Shown here one piece after another: positions 1 through 8,366 of a stretch of DNA of 64,000 bases. Under the pieces are notes generated by a model that worked only from the letters and a program-made list of their open reading frames with translations, was not told the origin of the DNA and did no database searches. Position numbers and translations under genes: made by a program. The stretch spans positions 186,001 to 250,000 of the forward strand of contig NZ_QRGA01000014.1 in the NCBI RefSeq assembly GCF_003367175.1, written 5' to 3'. The DNA is from Trinickia dinghuensis (GTDB lineage: Bacteria; Pseudomonadota; Gammaproteobacteria; Burkholderiales; Burkholderiaceae). Numbering within the stretch: position 1 is the stretch's first letter; the number at the start of each line of letters is the position of its first letter.

Positions 1-218
1 CCCAACACACCGCCCATCACGAAACGCGCGACTCCGGCGTGCTCGTCGCCGTGCACGTCTCGCCCGATAATCAAGCGCTGGCGGCCCAAGTGCTCGACGC
101 CGCCGGCTCGCTCGCGGTCGAACGCGCCTCCGGCCACTGGCAGCAAGGCCGATGGGCCGACTTCGACCCGACGGTGCCGCCCGTGCCCCTGACCGAGTTC
201 ACGCACCGCCAAGCATAG
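1..218 (+). CDS. C-terminal part of a hypothetical protein (gene starts outside the window)
   Basis: The reading frame is open from base 3 to the TAG at 216-218 and gives about 71 residues ending in ...EFTHRQA. The visible part has a hydrophobic strand (VLVAVHV), a helix-like stretch (ALAAQVLDAAGSLAVERA) and then a W..GRW.DFDP motif before a proline-rich tail. This layout is reminiscent of the C-terminus of small stress-associated Burkholderia proteins of the general stress protein 17M/YsnF type, but the fragment is too short to be sure. The next gene is on the opposite strand, so this gene ends its transcription unit. Confidence 0.5.
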   Translation, partial: QHTAHHETRDSGVLVAVHVSPDNQALAAQVLDAAGSLAVERASGHWQQGRWADFDPTVPPVPLTEFTHRQA

Positions 219-287
219 GCGGTGCGCGCGGCACGCAGCAGACAGCACCCAGCGCCGGCATTGCTCCGCACCGCGCCGCGTCGGCGG

Positions 288-653
288 TCACTCGGCGCTG
301 CTGATTTTCAGGCGGTTCCTCACCGCATGGACGCCGGTCACGCCCTCGGCAACCTGCGCCGCGCGCGTCTTTTCGTCGCTCGACGGCACCGTGCCGGTCA
401 ACCAAACGGTGCCGCGCCGCGTCTTGACGTGAATGTGCGTGGACTTGACGTCCTTCGCCGTCACGAGCGCGGCTTTCACTTTCGTCGTCACGGTACCGTC
501 GTCGATGTGCTGGCCGATCGACTCGGAACTCGACGACGGTGCCGCGGCACCCGTCGTCGAGGTATCGGACGCGGCAGTTTGTGCCGATACGCCGGCGGCA
601 AGCGTCAAGGAAGCAACAACGGCGGCGATTTTGAGTAATGGGAGTGCTTTCAC
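288..653 (-). CDS. Periplasmic BON-domain protein (OsmY-like)
   Basis: The 121-residue product begins with a Sec signal peptide (MKALPLLKIAAVVASLTLAAGVSAQ, cleavage after VSA), followed by a Ser/Thr/Ala-rich linker (about 26-45) and one BON domain (about 46-118). BON hallmarks are DDGTVTTKVKAAL, the central HIHVKTRRGTVWLTGTV strand pair and AEGVTGVHAVRNRL. BON domains bind phospholipid surfaces and are found in osmotic-stress proteins such as OsmY; E. coli OsmY has two copies, so this is a single-domain member. The start codon is GTG (651-653), supported by an AGGAGA ribosome binding site. The gene is divergent from rpoN. Function beyond envelope or osmotic stress is inference. Confidence 0.85.
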   Translation of the reverse strand: MKALPLLKIAAVVASLTLAAGVSAQTAASDTSTTGAAAPSSSSESIGQHIDDGTVTTKVKAALVTAKDVKSTHIHVKTRRGTVWLTGTVPSSDEKTRAAQVAEGVTGVHAVRNRLKISSAE

Positions 654-930
654 GGTTTCTCCTGCTCAAAGATGGAAGGAATTGCCGAACATAGACACGC
701 AAAACCGGGAAGGGATACCGACCCGCGTTCCGCTCGTCCAAGGTGGTCCGCAAGCTACGTGCCGTGGGAACCGGCGCGCGCACGACTGCGTGTCGGCAGC
801 CCTCGTCTTCGCAGTCGCAGCAAACCACGCCGCGCTTTTGCACTGCAGTCTGTAAAAGCTGCCGCGTTCACGCCGCCGCGGCACGCTTCCTGCGCTTCCG
901 AATCGTCTGCATCGCCCGCGTGGCAACACC

Positions 931-946
931 TGGTATGGCCGTTGCT
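931..946 (+). promoter_or_regulatory. Sigma-54 (-24/-12) promoter of rpoN
   Basis: TGGTATGGCCGTTGCT matches the sigma-54 consensus TGGCACG-N4-TTGCW at 14 of 16 positions, counting the four unconstrained ones, with the obligatory ten bases between GG and GC. It lies 33 bases upstream of the rpoN ATG, so transcription would start near 957. The arrangement implies that rpoN is expressed by its own holoenzyme and needs an activator. Confidence 0.72.
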
Positions 947-979
947 TTAAAGCTAAGACTATTCCACTGGACTTTTGCC

Positions 980-2470
980 ATGCCACCGACTCTTGAACTG
1001 CGCAGCAAACAACATGTGGCACTCACGCCGCGCCTGCAGCAATCGGTACGGCTTCTGCAGTTGTCCTCGCTGGAGTTTCAGCACGAGCTTCGTCAAGCGC
1101 TGGACAACAACCCCTTTCTCGAATACGACGATCCCATTGCCGAAGAGGGCGAAGCCCCGGCCAATGGCGCGCATGAAGGCGGCGCGGCGGAACTGCAGCC
1201 CGGCGTGGCTGCCGATGCGCCCGCGCCCGCCGAGGCCGTCGATCCGTACGACGGCATCTCGAACCCCGATACGACGACGGCGGCACCGGCCGACGATCCG
1301 ATCGGCGATTTCGGACAGGACTGGACCACGCGCGGCGCTTCGCGCAACAACGATTCCGACGATGTCGATCCCGGCGCCTGGGCGCACGCGCAGCCGACGA
1401 TGCATGAGCATCTGCATAACTTGCTGCAACTCTATCCGCTGAACGAGCGCGATCAAGCGGCCGCGCAGATCGTCATCGAGGCCCTCGACGACGATGGCTA
1501 CATGCGCGAATCGCTCGACGAACTCGCCGGCGCCTTCGAAGCCGATCCGGCGCTCAGCGAGGAAGAATTGCGCGTGGCGCTACGGCTCGTGCAAACGCTC
1601 GATCGCCCCGGGGTCGGCGCGCGCTCGCTTTCGGAATGCCTTGGCCTGCAACTCGATGCGATGTCATCCGACACCCCGGGTCGCGCGGCAGCGCGTGAGA
1701 TCGCCGAGCATCATCTCGAACGGCTGGCGCGACGCGAACATGCCGAGTTGCAAAAGCAGCTGGGGTGTTCGGCCGAGGAATTGCGCAAGGCCTGCGCACT
1801 GGTACGCCGGCTCGACCCGAAGCCGGGCCAGTTCTATTCACGCGCCGACGACAACTACGTCATCCCGGACGTCATCGTCCGCCGAGTGAAGGGCCGCTGG
1901 GTCGCGTCGATCAACCCCGCGGTGCTGCCGCGTGCGCGCATTCATCGCGTCTATGCGGAGCTGTTCGCGCAATCGGGCGGCACCGGCTCGCCGCTCGGAC
2001 AGCAGCTGCAGGAAGCACGCTGGCTGCTGCGCAACGCCGAGCAGCGCTTCACGACCATACAGCGTGTCGCCCAGTGCATCGTCTCGTACCAGAAGGCGTT
2101 CTTCGACTACGGCGAAATCGCGCTGAAGCCGCTCGTGCTCAGCAAGCTCGCGGAAGAACTCGGTCTGCATGAATCGACGGTCTCGCGCGCTTCGAGCAAC
2201 AAGTACATGGCGACGCCGCGCGGCATTTTCGAGTTCCGTCACTTCTTCCCGCGCGAGCTCGCGACCGAAACGGGCGGCCGCTGTTCCGCCGCTGCCGTGC
2301 GCGCGCTGATCAAGGAGATGATCGATCAGGAAGACGCACGCAATCCGTTGTCCGACGTGGCGCTGGCCAAGTTGCTCTCGCAAGAGGGGATGATCGTCGC
2401 GCGCCGCACCGTCGCCAAGTATCGCAATCTGCTCAAGGTGCCGCCCGCGCAATTGCGACGCCAGGCATAG
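980..2470 (+). CDS. rpoN: RNA polymerase sigma-54 factor (RpoN2-like)
   Basis: The 496-residue product has the sigma-54 layout. Region I is Gln/Leu-rich (ALTPRLQQSVRLLQLSS at about 14-30) and contacts activators. An acidic variable region follows (about 50-135), then the core-binding region (about 140-310). The C-terminal DNA-binding part has the HTH (LGLHESTVSRASSNKYM) and the invariant RpoN box ARRTVAKYR (474-482), which reads the -24 element. The ATG at 980 was chosen because it gives the family N-terminus (PPTLELRSKQHVALTPRLQQ); an in-frame ATG at 935 lies inside the -24 element. The usual lptB, hpf and ptsN neighbours are absent, so this is probably a second rpoN. The context is otsA and two sigma-54 activators. 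Only a weak Shine-Dalgarno (GGAC) is visible. Confidence 0.95.
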   Translation: MPPTLELRSKQHVALTPRLQQSVRLLQLSSLEFQHELRQALDNNPFLEYDDPIAEEGEAPANGAHEGGAAELQPGVAADAPAPAEAVDPYDGISNPDTTTAAPADDPIGDFGQDWTTRGASRNNDSDDVDPGAWAHAQPTMHEHLHNLLQLYPLNERDQAAAQIVIEALDDDGYMRESLDELAGAFEADPALSEEELRVALRLVQTLDRPGVGARSLSECLGLQLDAMSSDTPGRAAAREIAEHHLERLARREHAELQKQLGCSAEELRKACALVRRLDPKPGQFYSRADDNYVIPDVIVRRVKGRWVASINPAVLPRARIHRVYAELFAQSGGTGSPLGQQLQEARWLLRNAEQRFTTIQRVAQCIVSYQKAFFDYGEIALKPLVLSKLAEELGLHESTVSRASSNKYMATPRGIFEFRHFFPRELATETGGRCSAAAVRALIKEMIDQEDARNPLSDVALAKLLSQEGMIVARRTVAKYRNLLKVPPAQLRRQA

Positions 2471-2551
2471 CGAAAGGGCCGAGCCGAAAACAAGCCGAGA
2501 AGAGCGAACCTGAGAGAGAACGAAAAAGTAGAAAGAGACGGAAGAAGTAAG

Positions 2552-2585
2552 AAGGGCCGGCTAAGAAAAAGCCGGCCCTTTTCGT
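2552..2585. terminator. Bidirectional terminator between convergent rpoN and otsA
   Basis: An 11-bp perfect stem (AAGGGCCGGCT / AGCCGGCCCTT) encloses an A-rich loop. It is followed by TTTTC on the plus strand and by a weaker T tract on the minus strand. It lies between the 3' ends of the convergent rpoN and otsA genes. Confidence 0.8.
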
Positions 2586-2602
2586 TCATGCTCGATGCGG
2601 CG

Positions 2603-4024
2603 TCAAGCCGCGATATCGGCCAGTTTGACGGCCTTGCGCGTGACCGATGCCGCCGTCGTGACACGCCGCAAGTCGACCAGGAACGCATCGCGCCAGGTCG
2701 ATAGATCGCCCGAGCGCAGCTGCGCCATCATGTCGGCATGCCGTGCCTTGCGATCCGGGAGCGGCATCGACAGCGCGCGCTCGAGCGCTTCCGCCATCTG
2801 CGTGAGATCGAACGGATTCACGACCAGCGCGCCGGGCAACTGCTCGGCCGCGCCGGCGAACTGCGACAGCACGAGCACGCCGGGATCCTCCGGATCCTGC
2901 GATGCTACGTACTCCTTAGCAACGAGATTCATGCCATCGCGCAGCGGCGTCACATAGCCCACTTGCGATAGGCGGAACAGCGCCATCAGCAGATTGCGTT
3001 CGTATTTTCGATTCAGGTATTGAATCGGCGTCCAATCGAGCTGAGCGAAGCGTCCGTTGATGCGGCCGGCTTCCCCCTCCAGCGTTTGCCGGATGCGTTG
3101 ATAGGTCTGCACGTCGGAGCGCGTAGGCGGAGCGATCTGCACGAGCGAGACGCGTCCATGCCAATTCGGCGAGGCGAGCAGCAACCGTTCGAACGCCTGG
3201 AAGCGCTCGACGAGCCCTTTGGAGTAGTCGAGACGGTCGACGCTCATGATGAGCTTGCGCCCGCGCATCGCATCGCGCAGCGTATTCACTTGCTTGCGAT
3301 CGGCGAATTGCTGCGCGGCGCTGGCAATCGCATCGGGATAGATCCCGATCGGATACGCACCGACCTTCAGCACGCGCCCGAACGCGTGGATCATGCCGTC
3401 GTCGCTCGCAGTGCCGAAGCCGCCGCGCTCGATGTAGTCGACGAACGATTGACGGTCCGCCTGAGTCTGGAAACCGAGCACGTCGTAACTGCACATCGCT
3501 TTGACGAGTTCTTCGTGCGGAGGCACCGTGCGCAGCATCTCCGGCACCGGAAACGGAATGTGCAGGAAGAAGCCGATTGGATTGCTCACGCCGAGTTCGC
3601 GAAGCGCACGCGCGAACGGCAACAGGTGATAGTCGTGAACCCAGATGATGTCGTCGGGTTCGAGCATGGCCTTCAGCTGCTTGGCCAGCGTCGTATTGAC
3701 GCGCAGGTAGCCGGCGTACTCTTGCCGGTCGTAGCGGGATAAGTCAGTGCGGTAGTGAAACGTCGGCCATAAGGTCGCGTTCGAAAACCCTCGGTAATAC
3801 TGATCATAGTCGCGTCGTGTGAGGCCGACGGTCGCATACGTGACCTTGCCTTGTTTCTCGATCTCCGGCGCCTGCGATTCGCCGATGATCTCTCCGCTCC
3901 ACCCGAACCAGACGCCGCCCGTTTCCTTCAGGGCGTCCAGCACGCCGATCGCGAGCCCCCCTGCCGCGGGGCGGCCCTCCTGCGTCGGCGCGACGCGGTT
4001 TGACACCACGATAAGTCTGCTCAT
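2603..4024 (-). CDS. otsA: Alpha,alpha-trehalose-phosphate synthase (GT20)
   Basis: OtsA transfers glucose from UDP-glucose to glucose-6-phosphate, making trehalose-6-phosphate, the first step of trehalose synthesis and of osmotic/desiccation tolerance. The 473-residue protein starts [11 protein letters not shown] and carries the GT20 signatures: the N-terminal [11 protein letters not shown] loop, [10 protein letters not shown], the [15 protein letters not shown] nucleotide-sugar region, and the C-terminal [16 protein letters not shown]. Length matches E. coli OtsA. The ATG at 4024 has a strong AGAGGTGGAG ribosome binding site; longer in-frame starts lack one. No otsB phosphatase is adjacent. 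A near-consensus sigma-54 promoter lies about 70 bases upstream. Confidence 0.96.
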   Translation of the reverse strand: MSRLIVVSNRVAPTQEGRPAAGGLAIGVLDALKETGGVWFGWSGEIIGESQAPEIEKQGKVTYATVGLTRRDYDQYYRGFSNATLWPTFHYRTDLSRYDRQEYAGYLRVNTTLAKQLKAMLEPDDIIWVHDYHLLPFARALRELGVSNPIGFFLHIPFPVPEMLRTVPPHEELVKAMCSYDVLGFQTQADRQSFVDYIERGGFGTASDDGMIHAFGRVLKVGAYPIGIYPDAIASAAQQFADRKQVNTLRDAMRGRKLIMSVDRLDYSKGLVERFQAFERLLLASPNWHGRVSLVQIAPPTRSDVQTYQRIRQTLEGEAGRINGRFAQLDWTPIQYLNRKYERNLLMALFRLSQVGYVTPLRDGMNLVAKEYVASQDPEDPGVLVLSQFAGAAEQLPGALVVNPFDLTQMAEALERALSMPLPDRKARHADMMAQLRSGDLSTWRDAFLVDLRRVTTAASVTRKAVKLADIAA

Positions 4025-4094
4025 TGCGGCTCCACCTCTTCGGTTGGCATTCTCTTGCGCGGCGAACCGTCTCGCCGTCGCTCGGTGTAGGGCA

Positions 4095-4110
4095 TGCAAG
4101 GTGCGTGCCG
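4095..4110 (-). promoter_or_regulatory. Sigma-54 (-24/-12) promoter of otsA
   Basis: Read on the minus strand the element is CGGCACGCACCTTGCA. It matches TGGCACG-N4-TTGCW at every position but the first, with ten bases between GG and GC. The predicted start near 4084 leaves a leader of about 60 bases before the otsA ribosome binding site. This would place trehalose synthesis under sigma-54 and an enhancer-binding activator. Confidence 0.78.
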
Positions 4111-4332
4111 CATCTAACGTCTAATGAATGCGATTGCGATTCGCTTGCCATTCGTGCGATCGACGCGAGCCGGCAGCGCGGCCCCATGCGCAACGCCGCG
4201 CTACGCCGTTCCGGCAAGCGCATGCGAGCGAATCGCGCGATACGGACCGCTAGGCGCGAATGCGACGAACGCACGAACGCACACCGCGCGAGCGGGAGCG
4301 CGCATGCGGGCAGAACCTCGGCGATGCGACGT

Positions 4333-4551
4333 CTAGGCGTCTTGCTCGGAGCCTAGGTCCCGCTGATAGTCGAGCCCTTCGGCTCGAGCGCCGCCCTGGT
4401 TGTGATCGCCGTCGGCCGGCGTGTCGGGCGCGGCGCGGTTTTGCCCCGATGGATCGTGTTCGGACTGTGATCGAGCCGGAAAACTGCCATTATTTTTTGC
4501 TTCGCGCTTGAGCGAATGGCGCGCAGAGCGCCGCAACGCGGGGTGTCTCAT
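4333..4551 (-). CDS. Small hydrophilic protein of unknown function (72 aa)
   Basis: The frame from ATG 4551 to TAG 4333 encodes 72 residues with a basic N-terminal third (MRHPALRRSARHSLKREAKN) and a polar acidic C-terminal part (DHNQGGARAEGLDYQRDLGSE). It has no signal peptide, membrane segment or cysteine. A plausible ribosome binding site (TTGGAGA) precedes the ATG at good spacing. It lies on the same strand as, and 134 bases downstream of, the 59-residue proline-rich gene that has a sigma-54 promoter, and may be cotranscribed. I do not recognise a family. The composition resembles small, disordered, stress-induced proteins, but that is only an impression. Confidence 0.55.
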   Translation of the reverse strand: MRHPALRRSARHSLKREAKNNGSFPARSQSEHDPSGQNRAAPDTPADGDHNQGGARAEGLDYQRDLGSEQDA

Positions 4552-4685
4552 GGATCGATCTCCAAGAGCTAGGGCAATGCCCGGGCAGGCAAAGCAGTTT
4601 TCATTTAAGTCTAGGATGCCGAACGGGCGAACGCGCGGTAACAATTGCGACAGATTTGTAACCGGTACAGCCGCAGGGTGTTTCC

Positions 4686-4865
4686 TCAGTGCAGCGGAGG
4701 CACGTCGGTCGGCACGGGCGGCGGATCGCCGATAGGCGGATGCCGCGGCTCGGGCGGCTCGCGTTCGGGGACAGGCCCCGGAACGGGCGGCTCTTGCGGC
4801 GGCACCACGGGCGGATCGGGTTCGGGGGTGTGCAGATGAATCGGAGCGCTGCGCAATACGGGCAT
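4686..4865 (-). CDS. Proline-rich small protein of unknown function (59 aa)
   Basis: The ATG at 4865 follows a GAGGGACG ribosome binding site and the frame ends at a TGA at 4686-4688, giving 59 residues. After MPVLRSAPIHLHTPEP the protein is almost entirely proline with alternating Pro, Glu, Val and Asp (PPVVPPQEPPVPGPVPE). About 40% of residues are proline, so the chain should be extended or polyproline-II and disordered. No signal peptide or membrane segment is seen. A strong -24/-12 sigma-54 element lies 46 bases upstream, which is the best argument that the gene is real and regulated. It sits just downstream of the sigma-54 response regulator on the same strand. Function unknown. Confidence 0.65.
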   Translation of the reverse strand: MPVLRSAPIHLHTPEPDPPVVPPQEPPVPGPVPEREPPEPRHPPIGDPPPVPTDVPPLH

Positions 4866-4910
4866 CGAAACGTCCCTCGTCGAGCAATCAAGAAGTTAGG
4901 TGTGCTGACG

Positions 4911-4926
4911 AGCAAGTTTTTTGCCA
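4911..4926 (-). promoter_or_regulatory. Sigma-54 (-24/-12) promoter of the proline-rich small gene
   Basis: On the minus strand the sequence is TGGCAAAAAACTTGCT. It has a perfect TGGCA -24 core, a perfect TTGCT -12 core and exactly ten bases between GG and GC. A transcript would start near 4900, 35 bases before the ATG of the 59-residue gene. It lies in the 146-base gap after the upstream response regulator gene, so the small gene has its own promoter. Confidence 0.78.
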
Positions 4927-5011
4927 ACTAGGCTGTGATGCGGCGACGGCTATCCCGCCGCCGCGCGGGCGTTCGCGCATGGCGCATCGCGTGTCGCGCC
5001 GATCGGCGGCG

Positions 5012-6418
5012 TCAGTTGCCCGCCGCGGCATCGCCCGTTTCGCCGGCCGCATCGCTCTCGCTCGCGGCCGATTTCGCGTCTTCGCCGTACTCGACGAGCC
5101 GGTTATAGAGCGTCTTCAGGCTGATTCCGAGAATCTCGGCCGCACGCGTCTTGACCCCGCCGCACTGCTCGAGCGTCGCGAGAATCAGTTGGCGATCGGC
5201 ATCGGCCAGCGACGTGCCGAACGGAATCGTCACGGCCGTACCCGTCGACGGCTTCGACAGCGAGATTTGCAGCGGCACCGCCGCCGTGCTGTCGGCATCC
5301 GGAGCGGCCATGATGAATGCACGCTGCACGTAGTTCTTCAGTTCGCGCACGTTGCCCGGCCACGGGTACGACTGCATCATGTCCCGCACTGCCGGCGGAA
5401 ACTGCTTGCGCGAGCCGTGGCGCTCGTTGAGCTCGTCGAGGAACGCCTGCGCGAGCAGCCATGTGTCGCCGCCGCGCTCGCGCAGCGGGGGCAGGCTGAT
5501 CGGAAATACGTTGAGGCGGTGATAGAGGTCGAGCCGCAGCTTGCCTTCGAGCACGGCCTCTTCGGGATCGCGGTTCGTGGCCGCAATGACCCGTACGTCC
5601 GTTTCGATTTCCTTGGTCGTGCCCACGCGCATGAACATGCCTGTCTCGAGCACGCGCAGAAACTTGACCTGCAATTCGGCAGGCATCTCCGTGATTTCGT
5701 CGAGGAAGATCGTGCCGCCGCTCGCGCGTTCGAAGTAGCCCTTGTGCTGGCGGTCCGCTCCCGTGAACGAACCACGCTCGTGACCGAACATCTCGGATTC
5801 GATCAGGTTCGGCGAAATCGCGCCGCAATTGACGGCAAGGAAAGCATGCTTGCGGCGCAAGCTCAACTCATGAATGGTCTGGGCCGCGACTTCCTTGCCC
5901 GTGCCCGATTCGCCGACGAGCAGCACGGATGCGGCGGTCGGCGCCACGCGCCCGATCTGATCGTAGACCGATTGCATGGCCGGCGAATTGCCGAGCATCA
6001 AACCGAAACGCCCCATGCGGCGCAGCTCGCCGCGCAGCGTACCGATCTGCGCCTTCAAGTCGCCCGCGCGCGGCAGACGGTCGAGCACCGACTTCACGCG
6101 CTGCATGTTGATCGGCTTGACGAGGTAGTCCGAGGCGCCCATCTTGAGCGCCGTCACCGCGGACTCGACCGTCGCGTGGCCGGTAATGACGATGATTTCG
6201 ACGCCCGAGCGCGGATCGAGATCCTCGAACAGATCGACGCCGCTGCCGTCCGGCAACTGCAAATCCGTGAACACGACGTCGGGCGTCTGGCGCACGAGCT
6301 GAATGCGAGCCTCGCGCAGATCGCCGGCCGTCGCGGTCGTCAAGCCATCGGCGGCAATGATCGATACGAGGGCTTCACGGGTTCCAGGATCGTCGTCGAC
6401 TATCAGCACATGTGGCAT
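5012..6418 (-). CDS. NtrC-family sigma-54-dependent response regulator
   Basis: This 468-residue protein activates sigma-54 promoters when phosphorylated. It has an N-terminal receiver domain (1-120, acidic pocket VDDD, phospho-acceptor Asp52 in TDLQLP) and a central AAA+ ATPase (about 140-375). The AAA+ domain has Walker A GESGTGKE, a sigma-54-contacting loop written GSFTGA, Walker B GGTIFLDE and the arginine-finger region. A Fis-type HTH closes the protein (about 420-465, [17 protein letters not shown]). ATG 6418 gives the canonical receiver start MPHVLIVDDD. No cognate histidine kinase gene is adjacent, so it is an orphan. A sigma-70-like -10 (TATAGT) lies about 110 bases upstream. It is the prime candidate to drive the nearby -24/-12 promoters. 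Confidence 0.93.
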   Translation of the reverse strand: MPHVLIVDDDPGTREALVSIIAADGLTTATAGDLREARIQLVRQTPDVVFTDLQLPDGSGVDLFEDLDPRSGVEIIVITGHATVESAVTALKMGASDYLVKPINMQRVKSVLDRLPRAGDLKAQIGTLRGELRRMGRFGLMLGNSPAMQSVYDQIGRVAPTAASVLLVGESGTGKEVAAQTIHELSLRRKHAFLAVNCGAISPNLIESEMFGHERGSFTGADRQHKGYFERASGGTIFLDEITEMPAELQVKFLRVLETGMFMRVGTTKEIETDVRVIAATNRDPEEAVLEGKLRLDLYHRLNVFPISLPPLRERGGDTWLLAQAFLDELNERHGSRKQFPPAVRDMMQSYPWPGNVRELKNYVQRAFIMAAPDADSTAAVPLQISLSKPSTGTAVTIPFGTSLADADRQLILATLEQCGGVKTRAAEILGISLKTLYNRLVEYGEDAKSAASESDAAGETGDAAAGN

Positions 6419-6622
6419 CTGTATTCGCTGGTCAGTGATGAATAACAGTTGAAAAACGGGGGCGTGATTCGACGTTCGGGGCAAACGCCGCCCGCCCGCG
6501 CGGCTCGTCACTATATTGTGCCTAGACGAGACGAGTCAGGCGAGCAATTCGGCACACCGAAATGAATCGAGCGCCGCCGGAACAGGCGGCGCCTTGGGCC
6601 GGCCAGCGGGTGCGAAACCGCG

Positions 6623-6913
6623 TCAGCTATGCCCGTGAGGGAAAATCCATGCGTCGCGCGTACCGCCGATATGTCCGAAAGTGCCGTGACCCACACCGTT
6701 AGGCACGACGCCGTGCGGCAATCCGCGCTCGGACATCGCGGGCGCGGCGGCCGCTCCCGCCGCTATCGCGACAGCGCCGCCTTCGCCCTCCCACCGGCTC
6801 AGTTCGCCCGCGAACCGCGCCTGCGACGCACGATGCTTTTGCGCCCAACGCCACGCAATCACACCGCCGACCGCGACAAGCGCACCAAAAATTCCAATTT
6901 TAGGACGAGCCAT
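6623..6913 (-). CDS. Small membrane-anchored hypothetical protein (96 aa)
   Basis: The product starts MARPKIGIFGALVAVGGVIAW, one predicted membrane segment (about 5-22) followed by a short basic stretch (RWAQKHRASQ) and a soluble, Ala/Gly- and His-rich tail. The ATG has a good AGGGGGAT ribosome binding site. It is divergent from the orphan sigma-54 activator that starts at 7190, and a possible -24/-12 site lies between them. No enzymatic motif is visible. I do not recognise a family. Confidence 0.6.
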   Translation of the reverse strand: MARPKIGIFGALVAVGGVIAWRWAQKHRASQARFAGELSRWEGEGGAVAIAAGAAAAPAMSERGLPHGVVPNGVGHGTFGHIGGTRDAWIFPHGHS

Positions 6914-7026
6914 ATGATCCCCCTAGCATTACCAATGCGAGGTAAAGCGGTGCCCTCGCGCCGTCCGGATACTAGTCGGATCGATCCGGGCCCACCGAGT
7001 TCCGCTTACCGTCGATTTCGGCCAGC

Positions 7027-7042
7027 CGCAGTTTTCATGCCA
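7027..7042 (-). promoter_or_regulatory. Possible sigma-54 promoter of the 96-residue membrane protein
   Basis: On the minus strand TGGCATGAAAACTGCG has the TGGCA -24 core, ten bases between GG and GC, and a CTGC -12 core, one base off TTGC. It would start transcription near 7016, about 100 bases before the ATG at 6913. It is weaker than the other three elements in this neighbourhood. Confidence 0.45.
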
Positions 7043-7189
7043 GCGGCGGAACCGGCCAAGCGGGTGCGCCAAGCCCGGGTTGCATGGTTAAATACCCTTT
7101 TGGAACTACCCACGCGCATTGGCGCCGAAGAAAGAAACGCATCTCTTTTCGTTTTTCTCAGGCGGCAATGCCCAACGGATTTCATTCAC

Positions 7190-8254
7190 ATGCCCGAGTC
7201 TACCGATGTTGAAACGCCGGCCGCGGCGCGGGACGATGACGCAGCGGCACGATTCGCGAAAAACCTCGCCCGCGATGCGGCGGGGCTCGAATCGTACGGC
7301 ATGCTTTATGGTTCTTCGCCGTCGATGCTGGAGTTGTACGAGCAAATCGAGCGCGTGGCGTCCACCGACGCGACGGTGCTGGTGGTCGGCGAATCCGGCA
7401 CCGGCAAGGAGCTCGTGGCCCGCACCATCCACGACCGCAGCTCGCGCAAGAACAGCCCGTTCGTCGCCGTCAATTGCGGCGCGATTCCCGACAGCCTGAT
7501 CGAGGCCGAACTGTTCGGCCACGAGCGCGGCAGCTTCACCGGCGCCGTGCAGGGCCGCGCCGGCTACTTCGAGCACGCGAACGGCGGCACGCTGTTCCTC
7601 GACGAAGTCACCGAGATGATGCCCGTGCGCCAGGTCAAGCTGCTGCGGGCGCTCGAGACGGGCACCTTCTATCGCGTCGGCGGTACCGAACTGCAGCGCA
7701 CCGACGTGCGCGTCATCGCCGCGACGAATCGCGACCCGCTGGTGGCCGTAAAGGAAAACGGGTTGCGCGAAGACCTGATGTACCGTCTCGCCGTCTTTCC
7801 GCTGCGGGCGCCGCCGCTGCGCGAACGCGAAGGCGATCGCGAATTGCTCGCCCAGCACTTCCTCGCCGAACTGAACGCGCAGGAAGGCACGAACAAGGCG
7901 TTCAGCAAGCGCGCCAAGGAGACGCTGCGCACCTATTCATGGCCCGGCAACGTGCGGGAGTTGAAGAACAGCGTCTACCGCGCATTCATCCTTGCGGAGA
8001 AAGCCGTCGAGATCGAGCATCCGCGGCTCGCCGCTCGTTCGAAGAAGGCCGTCACCCAAGGCGACGCGATGAGTATCTGGGTCGGCACGCCGCTCGCCGA
8101 AGCCCAGCGGCAGATCATCCTCGGCACGCTGAAACACTGCGGCGGCGACAAGCGCCGGGCGGCGAAGGCGCTCGGCGTGAGCCTGAAGACGCTCTACAAC
8201 CGTCTCGGCGCCTACGAGGACGAAGACGACGGCCCCTCCTCGTCGGACACGTAG
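7190..8254 (+). CDS. Receiver-less sigma-54-dependent Fis-family activator
   Basis: The 354-residue product consists of a short N-terminus without a sensor domain (about 1-35), an AAA+ sigma-54 interaction domain (about 40-275) and a Fis-type HTH at the C-terminus. In the AAA+ domain Walker A is GESGTGKE, the loop is GSFTGA and Walker B is GGTLFLDE. The C-terminal block ([22 protein letters not shown]) is strikingly like that of the response regulator at 5012-6418. Proteins of this shape (PspF type) are constitutively competent and are controlled by a partner protein or by their own level. ATG 7190 is the first clear start, but it has only a weak ribosome binding site, so the N-terminus is less certain. 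The protein ends in an acidic DDGPSSSDT tail. Confidence 0.9.
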   Translation: MPESTDVETPAAARDDDAAARFAKNLARDAAGLESYGMLYGSSPSMLELYEQIERVASTDATVLVVGESGTGKELVARTIHDRSSRKNSPFVAVNCGAIPDSLIEAELFGHERGSFTGAVQGRAGYFEHANGGTLFLDEVTEMMPVRQVKLLRALETGTFYRVGGTELQRTDVRVIAATNRDPLVAVKENGLREDLMYRLAVFPLRAPPLREREGDRELLAQHFLAELNAQEGTNKAFSKRAKETLRTYSWPGNVRELKNSVYRAFILAEKAVEIEHPRLAARSKKAVTQGDAMSIWVGTPLAEAQRQIILGTLKHCGGDKRRAAKALGVSLKTLYNRLGAYEDEDDGPSSSDT

Positions 8255-8274
8255 CCTGTTGCCTATAGCAGCGT

Positions 8275-8330
8275 AAAAAAACGAACGCGCCGCACGCGTG
8301 CCCTTGCAGTGGGACGCATGCGGCGCGTTC
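8275..8330 (-). terminator. Rho-independent terminator of the anion ABC transporter genes
   Basis: A perfect 12-bp stem (GAACGCGCCGCA / TGCGGCGCGTTC, arms 8283-8294 and 8319-8330) is followed on the minus strand by a run of seven T. It sits just past the stop of the ABC ATPase gene. Confidence 0.85.
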
Positions 8331-8366
8331 GGTACGTCTTCGCGATGTGCTTTCGCGCAGAGGCGC

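Noticed and set aside
4045-4058. TGGCA...TTGC on the plus strand upstream of otsA as a sigma-54 promoter
   Set aside because: The spacing between GG and GC is nine bases, not ten, and no plus-strand gene follows.
7101-7116. TGGAAC...GC with correct spacing as a sigma-54 promoter for the receiver-less activator
   Set aside because: The -12 core lacks TT and the final base, so the match is too weak to support.
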